DNA of 64,000 bases, from positions 2,232,001-2,296,000 of the forward strand of contig CAUJLY010000001.1 in the NCBI GenBank assembly GCA_963281155.1. Reading direction: 5' to 3'. The notes beneath the pieces were generated by a model, which was given only the letters and a program-made list of their open reading frames with translations, was not told the DNA's origin and searched no databases. Every line of letters starts with the position of its first letter. Position 1 is the first letter of the stretch. Position numbers and translations under genes: made by a program. Positions 1-12,034 of this stretch are shown here, one piece after another. The stretch is from Rhabditophanes sp. KR3021 (lineage: Eukaryota; Nematoda; Chromadorea; Rhabditida; Alloionematidae).

Positions 1-82
1 TGATCAGAGTGGGATTCGAACCCACGCCTCCGAAGAGACTGGTGCCTTAAACCAGCGCCTTAGACCGCTCGGCCATCTGACC
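1..82 (-). tRNA. tRNA-Leu(AAG)
   Basis: Class II tRNA read on the minus strand. The 7-bp acceptor stem is GGTCAGA with TCTGATC and an A discriminator. The anticodon stem CTGGT/ACCAG encloses loop TTAAGGC, giving anticodon AAG. A long variable arm and a GGTTCGAATCC T-loop are present. It lies at the window edge, so its 3' flank and terminator cannot be seen. It is identical over 82 nt to the copy at 798-879. Confidence 0.96.
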
Positions 83-208
83 TGTGATAAGCAAGAGTGA
101 CGCACATTCATTTTCAAAAGAAAATTATTTATTGATAAAAAATCCCGATAAATAAAATAGTAAAATTAAGATATAGAAACTGGAAAGAATAATTACCAAA
201 AACGAAAA

Positions 209-234
209 TGATCAGAGTGGGATTCGAACCCACG
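209..234 (-). pseudogene. 3'-end fragment of tRNA-Leu(AAG)
   Basis: Twenty-six bases are identical to the 3' end (T-arm and acceptor 3' strand) of the two neighbouring tRNA-Leu genes. The match stops abruptly and the following bases have no tRNA character. The internal A-box is missing, so it cannot be a functional tRNA. It looks like a truncated duplicate left between the two intact copies. Confidence 0.85.
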
Positions 235-797
235 ATTTTTCGGTAAGCATCTGCAAAATTAGTATTTGTAAAGAAATTTGTTTGTCCTCAATGCCACATG
301 AAAACTGTTTTTTGTGTCTACCAGTGCTTTTGACCAACCCTGTAAATTTGGTACAAAATCCGAAACCATACCGGAATTTCAAATTATTTTTTCCCCACAC
401 CGCATCGTACTTTGCCAAATTTCCTTATATTAATTAAATTTTATTAAAAAAAGAATAAAAAGTAAAGTGTAGATTATATAAGAATTAGAGAACTTTAAAA
501 ATACACTTTTGTCATTTTAGAACAAAATTTTATATTTAAAATTCCAACCTTTGTTAATTAGAATAGTTAACCAAAAATTATATTTAGACTTAACCCGGGG
601 TTTTCCGGTTTTGAAAATGTCGGAACAGTATTGGATACCACACAATTTAAAAATCTATACCGGGACCGGATTTACAGGGTTGCTTTTGACCACTAGGCTA
701 TCCTACTATGGATGAGCAAGATTAGATATAAGTTCAATGCACACAAATTAACATTAAATGATTGCAACGAATATAAAATAAGAGCAAAAAGGGGATT
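235..797. other. Intergenic, no gene seen
   Basis: AT-rich sequence between the tRNA fragment and the second tRNA-Leu. A short GC-richer patch lies near 595-690, but no coding signal or known element is recognised. Confidence 0.6.
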
Positions 798-879
798 TGA
801 TCAGAGTGGGATTCGAACCCACGCCTCCGAAGAGACTGGTGCCTTAAACCAGCGCCTTAGACCGCTCGGCCATCTGACC
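798..879 (-). tRNA. tRNA-Leu(AAG), second copy
   Basis: Identical to the gene at 1-82: GGTCAGA acceptor, AAG anticodon, class II variable arm. On the minus strand it is followed by a T5 run (the A run at 786-790 of the plus strand), a typical RNA polymerase III terminator. Perfect identity between the copies implies recent duplication or gene conversion. Confidence 0.97.
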
Positions 880-2123
880 TGTCATTATCAGTTTAGCCTT
901 ATCATTTTCCTGTTGTGCTCTATTTATACTTTAATCGAAACTTAACTCAAGGCAGAAATGAAACATTTACTTTTATTACACTTTGAGAAATTCGTTTATA
1001 GGTATAATCAACAAGAAGGACAAAGTTGTAAGCAAAACCATTTCCAAACTTGTTTATTTTATCTTTTTAGATTAAATTAGTAAGTCAAGAAGTTTAATGT
1101 TAGTAATCGAGGAATGCAAATTCTTTATGACCCAAAATATCGTTTAATTTTTATACGTGTAATGTAACATTCAGGTTTGTTGTATCAATAAATGTCATGA
1201 ATAATAATGGTTTCTTGATGTGAGAATATTCAAAAAAGGGAAACGTAGATAAATGATTTCATTAGACATTAACAAATCAACTGTTACATTTTATTCTCTT
1301 TGAATTATTTAAAACATATTTTATTTAATATTTCCTTTGATTAAGTCCAGATAAATATCCAAATGCATTAAAGTCCATTTACTGCTTTACAAATAACAAA
1401 TAACACATAACTTGGTTTACTCTCGAAAGTATGAGTTCCATATCCATTAATTGATACAACAAATTGCGAATAATCATCCCTAAACATTGTTATTTTTATT
1501 AGCATGAATATAAAAGAAGAAATTCCAGAAAAATAAGGTTCATGATAATTAATTACATAATATCAGCATAGTTTAAAATTTTACTTATATTATTCAATAT
1601 CAAATTGATCTTTAGCTTATTGGCAACAAAAGGCTATATCATAATTGGAGCAGCTTTTGTGCATATACAAAGCCAAATAGAAATCAGATTTACATTCATA
1701 TGGTTCAAAAATTAATTCTTTACACATAGCTGAATAATGATTTGATTGGTTCAATATAAATATTCAGAAGTTAAAACAAACATATGATTCATGGTAATTG
1801 AATATCGAATTCCAAGTATTGTAAATCCAGACAAACCTGCAGAACAAAGAATAAGTTTTGTACAAACATAGTCCTCATAAATAACATCATTTGTCCTAAT
1901 AATACTTTTATAAACTTTAATTAATTATTTTTAATATTTAAAGACAAATAAATTAATACAGTAAATAATACGATTTAATTAATACAATTTAATTGACACG
2001 AGTTTGTCCTATTAAAAAAGAATTTCAATTGTCGTGTTAAACTTTAAGATAATTCGTAAATATTATCATTTAAATCTAACCATAAAAGCCAAATTTAATT
2101 GCTTAATCAACTAAATAATAATT
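880..2123. other. Intergenic; possible receptor relic on minus strand
   Basis: No intact gene. On the minus strand near 1760-1880 a short hydrophobic reading frame (containing AGLSGFTILGIRYSITMNHM) resembles a membrane segment of a nematode chemoreceptor, but stops surround it. It could be a receptor relic or chance. Confidence 0.35.
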
Positions 2124-3198
2124 ATGGTCTATTTTTTATTAGATTGTTTCGGAGAATTCATTTTTATTTTATCACTAATTGGGAACGTAAGCGCATTGAC
2201 CGTATATTCCAAATACAAAAATTCCATTAAAGCTAAAGGCTATTTATTGACTTTATTCGCTGGTTTTTGGATAGATTTATTATTTTCCTTGATCAGTGCA
2301 GTTTTCAAATTTAACATAATTGTTTTAAATAAGTATATTATCTTACAAATTGATAATATCTTTCAAATTGAATTTAGCTATGAATTTTTGAAAGTTATTT
2401 TATGCTTGTATTTATTCCTTGCTTACACCAACATAACAATCACGCCGACAACTGCGTTAGTTGCAAGATATTTAACTATTACTAGAACTATTACTATGAC
2501 GCAATCTCATTTTGTCATTGCTTTGATATTAACAGGAATAATTCCTTTACTTGCTAGTATTAATTATTATACTATTTTTGCTAACGGATCATCTTCAGCT
2601 ATCTTTAATGTTCTTGACAAATCTCCTGCTTATAACAGTAAATTATTCAGTTTTTATGTTTCTTTTGTAAGTTCTTATTTGGATTAAATAAATTCATTTT
2701 CCAGGATGATATTCGAAATTGTGCTACGTTGTTTGTCTACACTATATATATTCTAATGAACTATGTTATTGTCTACGTTATATACCAAAAGTACACATAC
2801 TTTGAAAAAACCTTTTCTGCTTCACTCACTGATAATACAAAAAAAATTAACCATGAATTTAAGTTGTTAATATTCTACCAAAGTGTAGCACCAGCAATTG
2901 CTGTAGGTATGAATGCGATTATAAAATTAAATTTAGACGTCCACTTTTAGGTCTTCCTTTACTCATTTATATTGGTTCAATTGCCGTTAATATAACTTCT
3001 GTCGAAATAGGAAGATATATAACTACATTAGTAAGTAAGTTAATTTTGTTTTAAATTTGATAAAGATTTTTAGGCCTAAATCCAGGTTTTAATTCATATT
3101 TATTTATTATTTTACTTACAAAGAATAGAAAAATATTTAGCGATCGGTTGAAATATTTTAAAAGTTTAATTCGTGTTCCTTTTAAAAAAAGGTTCTAG
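2124..3198 (+). CDS. Nematode chemoreceptor, Str superfamily (four exons)
   Basis: I read four exons: 2124-2666, 2705-2906, 2951-3034 and 3074-3198, giving 317 residues. The introns are 38, 44 and 39 nt with GT donors and CAG or TAG acceptors, and the frame is kept across all three. The product has about seven hydrophobic segments; the first begins near residue 10. Family-like features are the hydrophilic loop ending in a conserved Gln before TM6 (LLIFYQSVAP) and the TM7 motif LNPGFNSYLF followed by a basic tail. This fits the Str/Srd/Srh-type nematode chemosensory GPCRs expressed in the cilia of sensory neurons. The exact subfamily is uncertain. The ligand is unknown. The ATG at 2124 is the only start that keeps TM1 at the N-terminus. 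Confidence 0.83.
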
Positions 3199-3859
3199 TT
3201 TTCCCTACTATATGAATTTCGTTGGTACTTGGAAAATTGTATTTACTGGCATACTATTTTGTATTTTAAATAAATATTTAACCTTCAATTATCGTTTATA
3301 CAAATATTTCTATTCTTGCTTGAAAATATAAAAAAAGTCAAGCCATTAAAATCGGATTTGAACACAAAAATATAGATATCACGTTTCCATTTGCGCCATA
3401 ACTGACTTATAATTGGATGCAGAGTCTTGTTAAAATAGGCAATATTCTTCTCTAACGATCCTCCGAGCATATGGAGCTACTGCTTTTTTAGAATATCGTT
3501 TGTGTAATGTTTTGATAGATCATAACTCCTTCCTCGACAGACATTATAAGAATCTTTGGCATGTCACAAACATTTGTCCAAACCATAACAAACTTCGTGT
3601 ATTGAGTATTTTCTTATACGTATTAATACAAGAAAAGTGACTATTATAACATTTGTGCAGAATGCAACTAACAAGAAGATAATTATATCTGTCTGAAAGC
3701 ATATTAAATATTCAGATCTAATCGTTTATTAATCCAAAAAGTAATTGTTTTTTTTCATTTAAAATAGACACCTTGATTGATATAAATAAAGATTGCGATG
3801 AAATTGGACAATTACTTATATTCAAAAAAAAACATCTTTTTTGAAACTTAAACAATACC
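3199..3859. other. Intergenic, no gene seen
   Basis: AT-rich spacer between the receptor gene and tRNA-Leu(TAA). The only open frame (minus strand near 3285-3470) has no recognisable features. Confidence 0.6.
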
Positions 3860-3941
3860 ACCGCGATGGCCGAGCGGTTAAGGCGTTGGACTTAAGTTCC
3901 AATCCCAATATGGGTCGTGGGTTCGAACCCCACTTGCGGTA
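3860..3941 (+). tRNA. tRNA-Leu(TAA)
   Basis: Class II tRNA. Acceptor ACCGCGA pairs with TTGCGGT (one G-T) with an A discriminator. Anticodon stem TTGGA/TCCAA encloses CTTAAGT, giving anticodon TAA. The variable arm is a CCCA/TGGG hairpin and the T-arm contains GGGTTCGAACCC. A T5 run follows at 3945-3949 as a Pol III terminator. Confidence 0.96.
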
Positions 3942-4309
3942 AACTTTTTGCGTAAAATTTGATCTAAAAGTATCTGTAGGTTTTTGATTATTTATTAACA
4001 ATCTGGCCTTTATGCGAAGACATACAATCATTATACATACTGATGTCGTAATCAGAAGTTAAAAACAAGTCGCAAATATTACTGTATTATACAAATTTGA
4101 AGTTTCTTAGAATATACATGTTATGGCTAAAAAAATACAAAATCCAAAATGTATGTTTTTGAAATGCATGAATACATTTTTAATGCGAATCTAATTATTA
4201 ATTGAAGTGTTAACAAAGAAAATGTGAAAAGAATGTTTTTGTGAGTCTAAGACAAATACATATATATAAATCAAATTTGTTGAAATAATGGCATTTTAGA
4301 CAACACAAT
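3942..4309. promoter_or_regulatory. 5' region of the Srt gene with a trans-splice-type acceptor
   Basis: AT-rich, no gene. The sequence GGCATTTTAG ends about 11 nt before the ATG at 4310 and has no matching upstream exon. This is what a spliced-leader trans-splice acceptor looks like in nematodes. The SL itself is not visible in the window, so this is inference. Confidence 0.45.
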
Positions 4310-5345
4310 ATGTATCACAATTCTCTATTTAATTACGTATTTAATGGCTTTGAATTTAACAGAAGTTTGTTATTAGATCCTGATTTGAAGAACCCAACAC
4401 CCGAAAACGCAATAGAAGGAATCGTTCTTATTTGCTTAGGGACATTTTTTATAATTATATATGTCCCGTTCTTTTTTGCAATGATGAATAAAAATAATTT
4501 TCAGTACAGCTGTTATATCATCATGAGTAGCATTGCATTTTTTGACATTTTAAATTTATTTGGGGTGGGTATATTTTCTGGAATATTTTCTATGAATGGT
4601 TGGGATTACTGGACGCATCCAAACGCAAGCATTGCATTATGTGATTTTGTGTATAGTATTTGGTGCATAGTATGTGGAGGTAACTATTAACGCAACTTAT
4701 TTGACATACAATCTTTTTCTAGATCTAATTATTTTAGCAATTCAACGATGCATCCAGATAATTTCTCCTCCAATAACTGATTTATTATTTGACCACAATA
4801 AAGTTTACATTTGGCTTGCCATGCCAATTCTTGGTGCAATGTACATTATTATCTTTGGACCAACTTTCACTTACAGCGCAAAATTTAATACATGCGTTCT
4901 GGATCCTTTTTTTGGATATGATAGTAATTCATTAGTACGATATGAAAATATATATCAAAGTTTAGTAAACATAATGACTTCAGTTTTATTATTAGCAATT
5001 TACGCAGTATTTTTCATCTTTTACTCTGCGCAAAAGAAAGAAACTTCAGCAACGAAAAAATTGACGGATTCGCAAAGTTTGATCTTGTTTGCTCAAACGG
5101 CAGCTATTTGTACCGTTTTAACTTTTACAAATATTGTATTTATTCTTGAAAACTATATTCCTGTTTCACCATTAGGCATAACAGCAACTCAAATTACAAG
5201 TATTTTTACTCATGGTTCTCCCAGTGTGATATATATTATTGCAAACAAAACATTGAAAAACACCATTAGAGGTTGGTTTCCAAAAAATAAAACCAAAGTT
5301 ATTAAAGTTACACAAAGTATAAGTACTCGAACACACAATTTGTAG
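4310..5345 (+). CDS. Nematode chemoreceptor, Srt family (two exons)
   Basis: Exons 4310-4679 and 4723-5345 are joined by a 43-nt intron (GTAACT...TTTTTCTAG), giving 330 residues, the usual Srt length. Splicing restores the TM3 sequence as [20 protein letters not shown], which lines up with the Srt pattern of a conserved aromatic/Cys run followed by NRC/QRC. Further Srt marks are an N-terminal domain before TM1, [10 protein letters not shown] before TM4, the [10 protein letters not shown] extracellular stretch and the TM7 signature [20 protein letters not shown] chemosensory GPCR in sensory cilia is the family expectation; ligand unknown. An AATAAA-like signal lies about 30 nt after the stop. 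Confidence 0.9.
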
Positions 5346-7710
5346 ATAATACTTTTTTACTACAAACATTTACAAAATAAATTTTGTTGACTTTCATTCA
5401 CAAATTTCTAAAATGGATATACATGGAGTTTATTAAGTAAAAGCAGCTTACAATCTTTTAAACCTAAGTAATTTATGTTGAATAGACTACATATCGTACT
5501 ATGACTTATTATCTGATATTCATTTTATGTGTATTATTTGTATTATATGTGTTTATTAGTAATGGATACATACAATAGTAAGTTCAAAGAAATATCCACT
5601 GGCAATGTATTTCAAAACTCAAAATAGTAGTTTTAAATTATTAAGACCTCCACCATAAGTGGTGCGGAGTTCGGCAAGAGACTTAGTGAACGGCATCAAG
5701 ATAGATTGTTTATTATCAAATAAAGAGGGTTATATAAATATGATAATAGAATATAAATATGAATTTAATAATATATAGATGATATCTATATGCAGATTAT
5801 ATTACATAAATATTCCTAAATATAGGATGAAATATATTATATATTCTTCAATAATGAATACATTTCAAATATACCGTACATTACGAACATAAAATAAAAC
5901 TGCCTTGTAATTTTTGAACCTTTTGTTAATGATATTTTAATTAGGAAAATTATGAATACATAATAGATGAGAATCTGTCAAATACTAATAGAAATATTGA
6001 TAAATAGACGTATGCTGGAATAAAATAAGCATTAAATCTTCAAATATTAACTTACAAAACATTTTTGCGTACTGTGCTTTGAAGTGTGAATCCGACTTTA
6101 ATTGATAATTCAATTATTTATAAGACGGAGTAAAATTTCTAAGTTTAACTCGAGCGTGTATTATGTTACTCAAAACAAGATATCAAGAAATGAATAGGAA
6201 GAAGGTGATTTAATTAAGGTAAAAAAAGTTAATGAAGTCAATGCATGTGCTGTTGAGTTTCAATGCCATAAATGAATCATGTAATAATTGATAATCATTA
6301 CTATAATTAGACGAGTTCTTCAAGAAAAAGGTATGGAACGAAAAGTTTTGCAACACAAATCACCATGCTACATTGAAAAAACGGAGAAAAATGTCGTTGA
6401 CCTAAAGACCTCGCATTATCACTCATCGATTAAGGAGGGACGACAACAGTATGACAAAGTTTGGGCTGTGCCTGTTCAAGAAAGAACCCGTTGAGAAAAT
6501 ATTTTATGAAAAGGAAGATAATAATGCGTTTAGTTTAGCACATAATACAGTTAAATTTAAATCTCTATCCTAAGATATATTTCCAAATTTTTGATGTATC
6601 TTTAAAATTACTACGTCTTGTATTCTTTTAAACGAGGTACTTTTAAATAAATTTATAATTTGACAATTATAGCAGATGTGAATATATGAGTTTTCTAATT
6701 CAAACTACAACAAATTGTTTTTTGGATATAAACATAATACAGACATTAAATAAATAATTTTGAAGAGAGTATAAAATACATAATGAAAGTATTTATGTAA
6801 TGTGAATAGGAGATGGCGTAAATGTCTCTGAAACATTGGAGACAGCTTCAAATTCAAGCATTTATATAAAATAATCATCATTTCCAGATGAAATTTGGGT
6901 TTCCTGATATAATAATCTGAAATTGAGTATGAAAGTCATCATGATGTTTTTCAGTAGGAACTAGAAATATATGGGCTTATTAAAAGTTCAAAAAGACAAT
7001 TTTTTATTTATGGTATTATCTGTGATACTGAACAAGTCGATTTCTGACAGTTTTAACTATTTACGGCAGGTTTTAAATTTGTTCCATTAACAATTTGCTA
7101 TAGAATGTCTTCTTAATTAAACACTTTAACTATGGGGACTAATGTATTCAGTCCATCATTGTAAAGGAAACATGAAATGCTTATTGTTTTTGATTACCAT
7201 CTTTATTAAATGAAGTTTGAGAAACATATAACCAAGTTGTTGTGGAGTAAATACCCGCCAACCTGATCTATTCAAGACATGAAGGATTAATCTAAATGTA
7301 CATTTCGATTAAAAATACTCTATTTATCAAATAAATTGTTTTAGAAAAGCTCTATGCAAAGATGTTGTTCAATTAATTATTTGATTGATATAACTTATAG
7401 TAGGCATATGGTTGACTTTTGAATACACTAAAATGTTCAAATGTGTTGGGTGGTCATTTAACAAACAAACCGTTTTACTGTTTGCCAATCAATTATCGAC
7501 TCTATAAAACGTGCAGTAGCCTTTTTGGATACTTAAGCGCAATAAATTATGCATAGTGATCGCTTTATGTAGCCTTTCAATTGACTTCCAAATTAACGCA
7601 AATATCTATCTTCCAAATTTGTTCCGTTTAAAACAAAAGACACACAATAGTTTAGCGCATTAAATTACTTATTCCTTTCTCGTATTATTTAAAAGTGACG
7701 AGTAACTCAA
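5346..7710. other. Intergenic, 2.4 kb, no gene supported
   Basis: AT-rich. A GC-richer patch at 5640-5700 contains a short potential hairpin (CCACCATAAGTGGTG) but no RNA family I recognise. Two short overlapping open frames near 6288-6590 are hydrophilic and could be remnants of a gene, but no splice pattern joins them convincingly. Confidence 0.5.
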
Positions 7711-8268
7711 ATGGATGATAAAGAAAATGAGGGTATTACTAAGTTGGGAAGACTTTATCTTATAAGTAAAAATTGTGTGTGTAAGTCATATTTTTTGCAT
7801 GTTTATTTAATACTCGATTTTCATTTAGGTAAATCATTGGCAAGAGAAGACTATGCTGAATGTATCAAGTATAGTTATGCTTCCATAAATATCGGCAAAG
7901 AACTGAATTATCCGGAAGTAAGGATGCATGAACAATACACTGCCGCTGCTATTTCATTTTATAATTTGGGTCATATTTTCGATTGTCTTCTTATCATGAA
8001 AAAAGCCTTAGCTTTAAGACAAGATAAAGAGCTTAACAGCTTATATATCAAAACGGCATCAATTTTTGCCAAAAAAGAATTCGCGCTTGGTTTTGAAAAT
8101 ATCAAAAACGATAAGATTCGAGATGCAATCAAACATTTCAAAAGATCATGCATGTTTCAACGAAAGAGAATAGGCTGCCACCTACGATTGAGTTCATGTT
8201 ACAGCCAACTTGGAAACAAGAAGATAGCCCGAAAATATTTGAAAATGGTCACAACTAAAATAATTTAA
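7711..8268 (+). CDS. Small TPR-like helical-repeat protein
   Basis: I read exons 7711-7780 and 7829-8268. The 48-nt intron has a GTAAGT donor and TCATTTAG acceptor. It is a multiple of three and has no stop, so an unspliced reading is also open. The spliced product has 169 residues. From about residue 25 onward it is a series of amphipathic helix pairs with the small/aromatic spacing of tetratricopeptide repeats (YAECIKYSYASINIGKEL; DAIKHFKRSCMFQRKRIG; LSSCYSQLGNKKIARKYLK). No signal peptide or membrane segment is seen. TPR proteins serve as protein-binding scaffolds; the partner is unknown. It could be a fragment of a larger TPR protein. Confidence 0.6.
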   Translation: MDDKENEGITKLGRLYLISKNCVCKSYFLHVYLILDFHLGKSLAREDYAECIKYSYASINIGKELNYPEVRMHEQYTAAAISFYNLGHIFDCLLIMKKALALRQDKELNSLYIKTASIFAKKEFALGFENIKNDKIRDAIKHFKRSCMFQRKRIGCHLRLSSCYSQLGNKKIARKYLKMVTTKII

Positions 8269-8759
8269 AAATGATACGACAGATTAGTAACGAAAGCATT
8301 TTGAAGTCCTATGTATTTATTTAATGATTTTCATTCCATCGCTTTATAAATAAATACTAATTCTCAAATTTAGAACACTTTATTATTTATTATACTAAGT
8401 TGAAGAATTGATTATGATGACAATATCAGATTTAAAATTACATTATAATTCATTTTCAACTATCTAAATTCATAGATTGGGAACTAAAAAAGCCATGCTA
8501 TTCTACCTTCACTTGGAAATACCAAAGGTGACTTGGGATTCATTTTAAAATAATGCCAAATGACAGATATGAAGTTTAATTATATAAAAAATGACTATAA
8601 TTTGCTTGATGTACATCTGCTAAACAGTGCTTATAATAACATATTCATATCTGTTTTTGTATGCTTTGAAGTCAATTTTTCTAACAAGTTTCATTCTTAG
8701 CTTTCTCTAATCTTTTTATAATTATCACTTCCAATGACTTTTAAAGGATATAGATCCTC

Positions 8760-9690
8760 ACTGTATTGGTTTCAGATTGACACTTCAACCTACTTGTTTC
8801 AGCAGTTAGATTTTCAATTGACTTTCTGATTTCCTTCTCTCTTTTAACTAAATGAGAAGCAGAAAATTGAGTTGGTACCCTTGTGCAAAATACTCTTTTA
8901 ATTCACTGGGCTTTTGAACGCCTAACAATTTCTTCATTTTGTCCTTAGCAACCTTAACTTCTTGTACAAATTGTTTCATATCAACTTCCAAGGAATTGCA
9001 ACTATTTTGGAGTAATTTCTTTTCTATTATAAGTTCTTTTTTCGTTATTTTTTTATTAGAGTTTTCCAAGGATGCGATGCACTTAGCTAAGACTGCACTT
9101 TGACTCTTGTTTCATCAAGAAGCAGTTTGGAAGAAGCTTTATAATTAACGAGTATATTTGGGTATTCTACAATTTACGCTTTAGTTTAAGAAACTTCTTC
9201 CGTGCAGGCCTCGCATTGCTTATTTAATTTTTCAATATCAACACACAATTCTTTGATTGTGCTTTCGATTTGAGATTTTTTAACTGAGCGATTTGGAAAA
9301 ACTGAATTATCTGTCTTGAGGTCTTTCAATTTGATCGGAAAGTCTTGAGATTTCCATATTAACAATCCCAATAAATGCTGATCATTAGTAGCATGAATAT
9401 CACATTGAGATGCAAAGTCATAGAAAACACCACTAAAAGAAACTTGAGTCATTTTATTGAATTAAGTCAAAACCTATTCTTGGGCTCTTCTAGTAATTTC
9501 ATCAGTTTGCCTCTTGTTTTCGATTCACAAGCTTTGGCGGTTCTTTATCAGCAGCTGTTTTGATTGCCTTTAAATGTGGAAGAGATTCGATCAATAAGGC
9601 TTGGCTATTAGAGTCACTAGCAATAGAGTTATTTAAAAGAAACATTTTACACGGCAAATCTTTAATATATTTTTGTTTACAGTTTCCCAT
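8760..9690 (-). pseudogene. Decayed coiled-coil protein gene
   Basis: On the minus strand several hydrophilic, Lys/Glu-rich frames follow one another in the same direction but in different phases, with in-frame stops between them: 9690-9502, then about 9520-9186, then 9069-8848. The pieces have heptad-like composition (for example SQIESTIKELCVDIEKLNKQ and MKQFVQEVKVAKDKMKKLL). No set of GT-AG introns I can find joins them. I read this as a coiled-coil gene broken by small indels and stops. A gene with unusual introns is the alternative. The parent family is not identified. Confidence 0.55.
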
Positions 9691-10143
9691 TCAGACTTCT
9701 CTCTTCCAGACCGTAACAGGATCTTAGAAGTTTATATGCATTGGAGTATCACCGATACTTTTCTCATTTATAATTAAAGAATAAAAGATATTTTTTGAAA
9801 TAGTTGTTAATAATATTGTTGTATGCATATAGAATATAACGCAAGAATCAAGCAAGGCACATTTGCTTCTCTATCATATTTAGTTGCATGCCTAATAAAC
9901 TTTTAGTTTAACAGAGTTGTACTAGAAGCCTATGGCCACGCCATCATTACCCAATGATATGTATTAATGATGATTTAAGAATAAAATTAAATCAAAATAA
10001 TACCTAAAATTGATTCAATCATGTTGTTTGCGCAATTGTAATCACTCTGATCTTCTCATCAAGTAAGATAAAAACAAATACACAATAGAATTTTTTATTT
10101 GGCAAAATAAAATAACTTTTTTCATTAGTATACACATAATTAA
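9691..10143. other. Intergenic, no gene seen
   Basis: AT-rich spacer downstream of the acyltransferase gene (its 3' side, as that gene is on the minus strand). Nothing recognised. Confidence 0.6.
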
Positions 10144-12034
10144 TTATTCAATTTTCCTTTTCTCATCAACTAAAGCAATGAAAGAGGCTGTTGAACTAGT
10201 TTCATCTAAATGCATTTCTTTTGGCTTTTCATCTTCTGCTTTCTTTTGTGGTTTAAAATACATTGGTAAGAGGAAGATTATTGCGATTGAGAGGATGTGA
10301 CAATAAAAGTAAACTTGAGACCATATTTCTAGAGAAGGTCGTAGCTTCATTAGGGCAAAGGGTGCTCCTCCGTAAGTTAAAGCTAACCGTGTAATTATTA
10401 CAGTGAAGATGTCATATCCTAACTTTTGCGTTGGATTGTCGACGAATCGCCATCTTAAACATCTTCTGCCTATTCTGGCTGCTTGAGTGAAAAGAGCTGC
10501 GCTGAAGAAAGTCAAGTAATATCCTAAAAACAAGTGAATAATTAAATTTCATTAGTAGCTAATTTACCTATTTGATATCCGTGCCAAACAGAACTCAACG
10601 CATACGTGGAAATAGTCCTCATAGAAACAGGTGCTCTATCGAAAGCTACTCTTCTCAGCCATTTCAAAGTTGAAATATTCCAGGAATCCATTCCTTCCTT
10701 GAAATTAGTTGGGAATTCAACTTTAATAGGATAAACATTTGTAACTAAATTCCAAATTGTAGATTAAATATTTACGTAAAATTATATGTTTTTAATTTTT
10801 AAATTATTATGTTAGTGAAACACTCCATTAACTCTTGTTAAGACTCTGTACCTTTAAACTTTTAATATTGCCTACAAGCTTTTAAGTGTCATGACGATAT
10901 TTAAGATCAAATATAGCTTTAATAATTCAATTATCTTAGAGCTTGAGATCGTCTCTTACTCGGTGTTATTAAACTAACATGGAAGAAGAAACCTAGTCTC
11001 AAAAGAGAGGATGCTGACATTTTGAGACCATTTGGTCAGATGTTTTGATTTTGCATTTTTGTAAAAAAGTTTAACTTACCCAAGTCCCATTTTTCATTAT
11101 CATCTTTGTCATATCCGTTGAAGCCAAAGCCAGCGATATTGCAAGTCAAGTCACAGACTGACCAGGCATATTCGTAAATTAATTTGACAGGAAGTGTATG
11201 AATTTCCCAATATAAAATCCACTGATACCATGGCAAAGCTAAGTAAGCAGATGTAAGCAAAACACTTGGATGGTATTTAAGAGTAACTACATACAAGGCT
11301 AGTAATATTCCAGATTGATAACTCTTCCCTGAAATAGCATTTAATCTTCCTTGGGGGTTTGCAAAGGAAGGTTTGTAATGTGTTTGTTCGATGAAGTTTT
11401 TGTAATCTGTAAAAGCAAAGTACGGCCCAGACAAAAGTGTGTTGAAAAAGAACATGTATGAGAGGTAGATGTCTAATGATGGTACTTCTTTGATACTTTC
11501 CTTTTTTTGGTACTCTTTTAAATCTTCTTCCTTTCTGGCAACTCCGTCATGTAAATTAAAACCCAACATTGAACATTTTTGAACCAGTATCATAATAGGA
11601 CCGGTGATATCAATGGATGTATTTTCAATGTACATATATCTGTACCAATGAATGATCATCAAGTATGCCATCGGAAAGACAAAGCAAAGTTTGTGTACAT
11701 ATTCAATTGGGGAGAAAAGCATTATTGCATAGTTGGTAAAAACAATATATATTAAGTGTTGGATGGCTATGCCATACTGAAAGTAACATAAACAACACCC
11801 AACAACAATCGGAAATACAGTTCTAGCTTTAAGGGAAACTTTGCCAATGTCCATATGATTGTAGAAGTAGCTTGAAAATATAAAGCAGAAGATTTGATAC
11901 ACTACGAAGTTTATCTAAATTTAATTGCTATAGAATCTAATTATAACACTTACCTTTTCACATTGTACTCCAAATAACTTTCCAATAGGTGTAAGCAAAG
12001 TTGATCCATCGTTAAAAATTCTATTTGGTTCCAT
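10144..12034 (-). CDS. MBOAT lysophospholipid acyltransferase (MBOAT1/2-like, four exons)
   Basis: Exons on the minus strand are 12034-11954, 11914-11080, 10744-10568 and 10523-10144; the introns are 39, 335 and 44 nt. All junctions keep frame and give 490 residues, the family's usual size. The protein is polytopic. The catalytic His region reads ALSSVWHGYQIGYYLTFF, matching the MBOAT SA(L)WHG motif, and the upstream conserved Asn region is MDSWNISTLKWLRR. MBOAT1/2-type enzymes transfer acyl chains from acyl-CoA to lysophosphatidylethanolamine or -serine in the ER (Lands cycle). The substrate cannot be told from sequence alone. Two acceptor-like sites (TTTTTAG and CCTTTAG) lie within 15 nt upstream of the ATG, consistent with SL trans-splicing. 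Confidence 0.9.

Noticed and set aside
212..418. Minus-strand 68-codon frame covering the tRNA fragment
   Set aside because: It overlaps the tRNA fragment and has no domain, signal or splice evidence.
712..945. Plus-strand frame across the second tRNA-Leu
   Set aside because: It is the antisense translation of the tRNA gene.
3822..4031. Minus-strand frame across tRNA-Leu(TAA)
   Set aside because: Antisense of the tRNA; no independent support.
5640..5700. GC-richer patch as a structured RNA
   Set aside because: Only a short hairpin can be drawn and no known RNA family fits.
6288..6494. 68-codon plus-strand frame
   Set aside because: Hydrophilic but without homology, and the overlapping alternative frame is equally open; cannot be told from chance.
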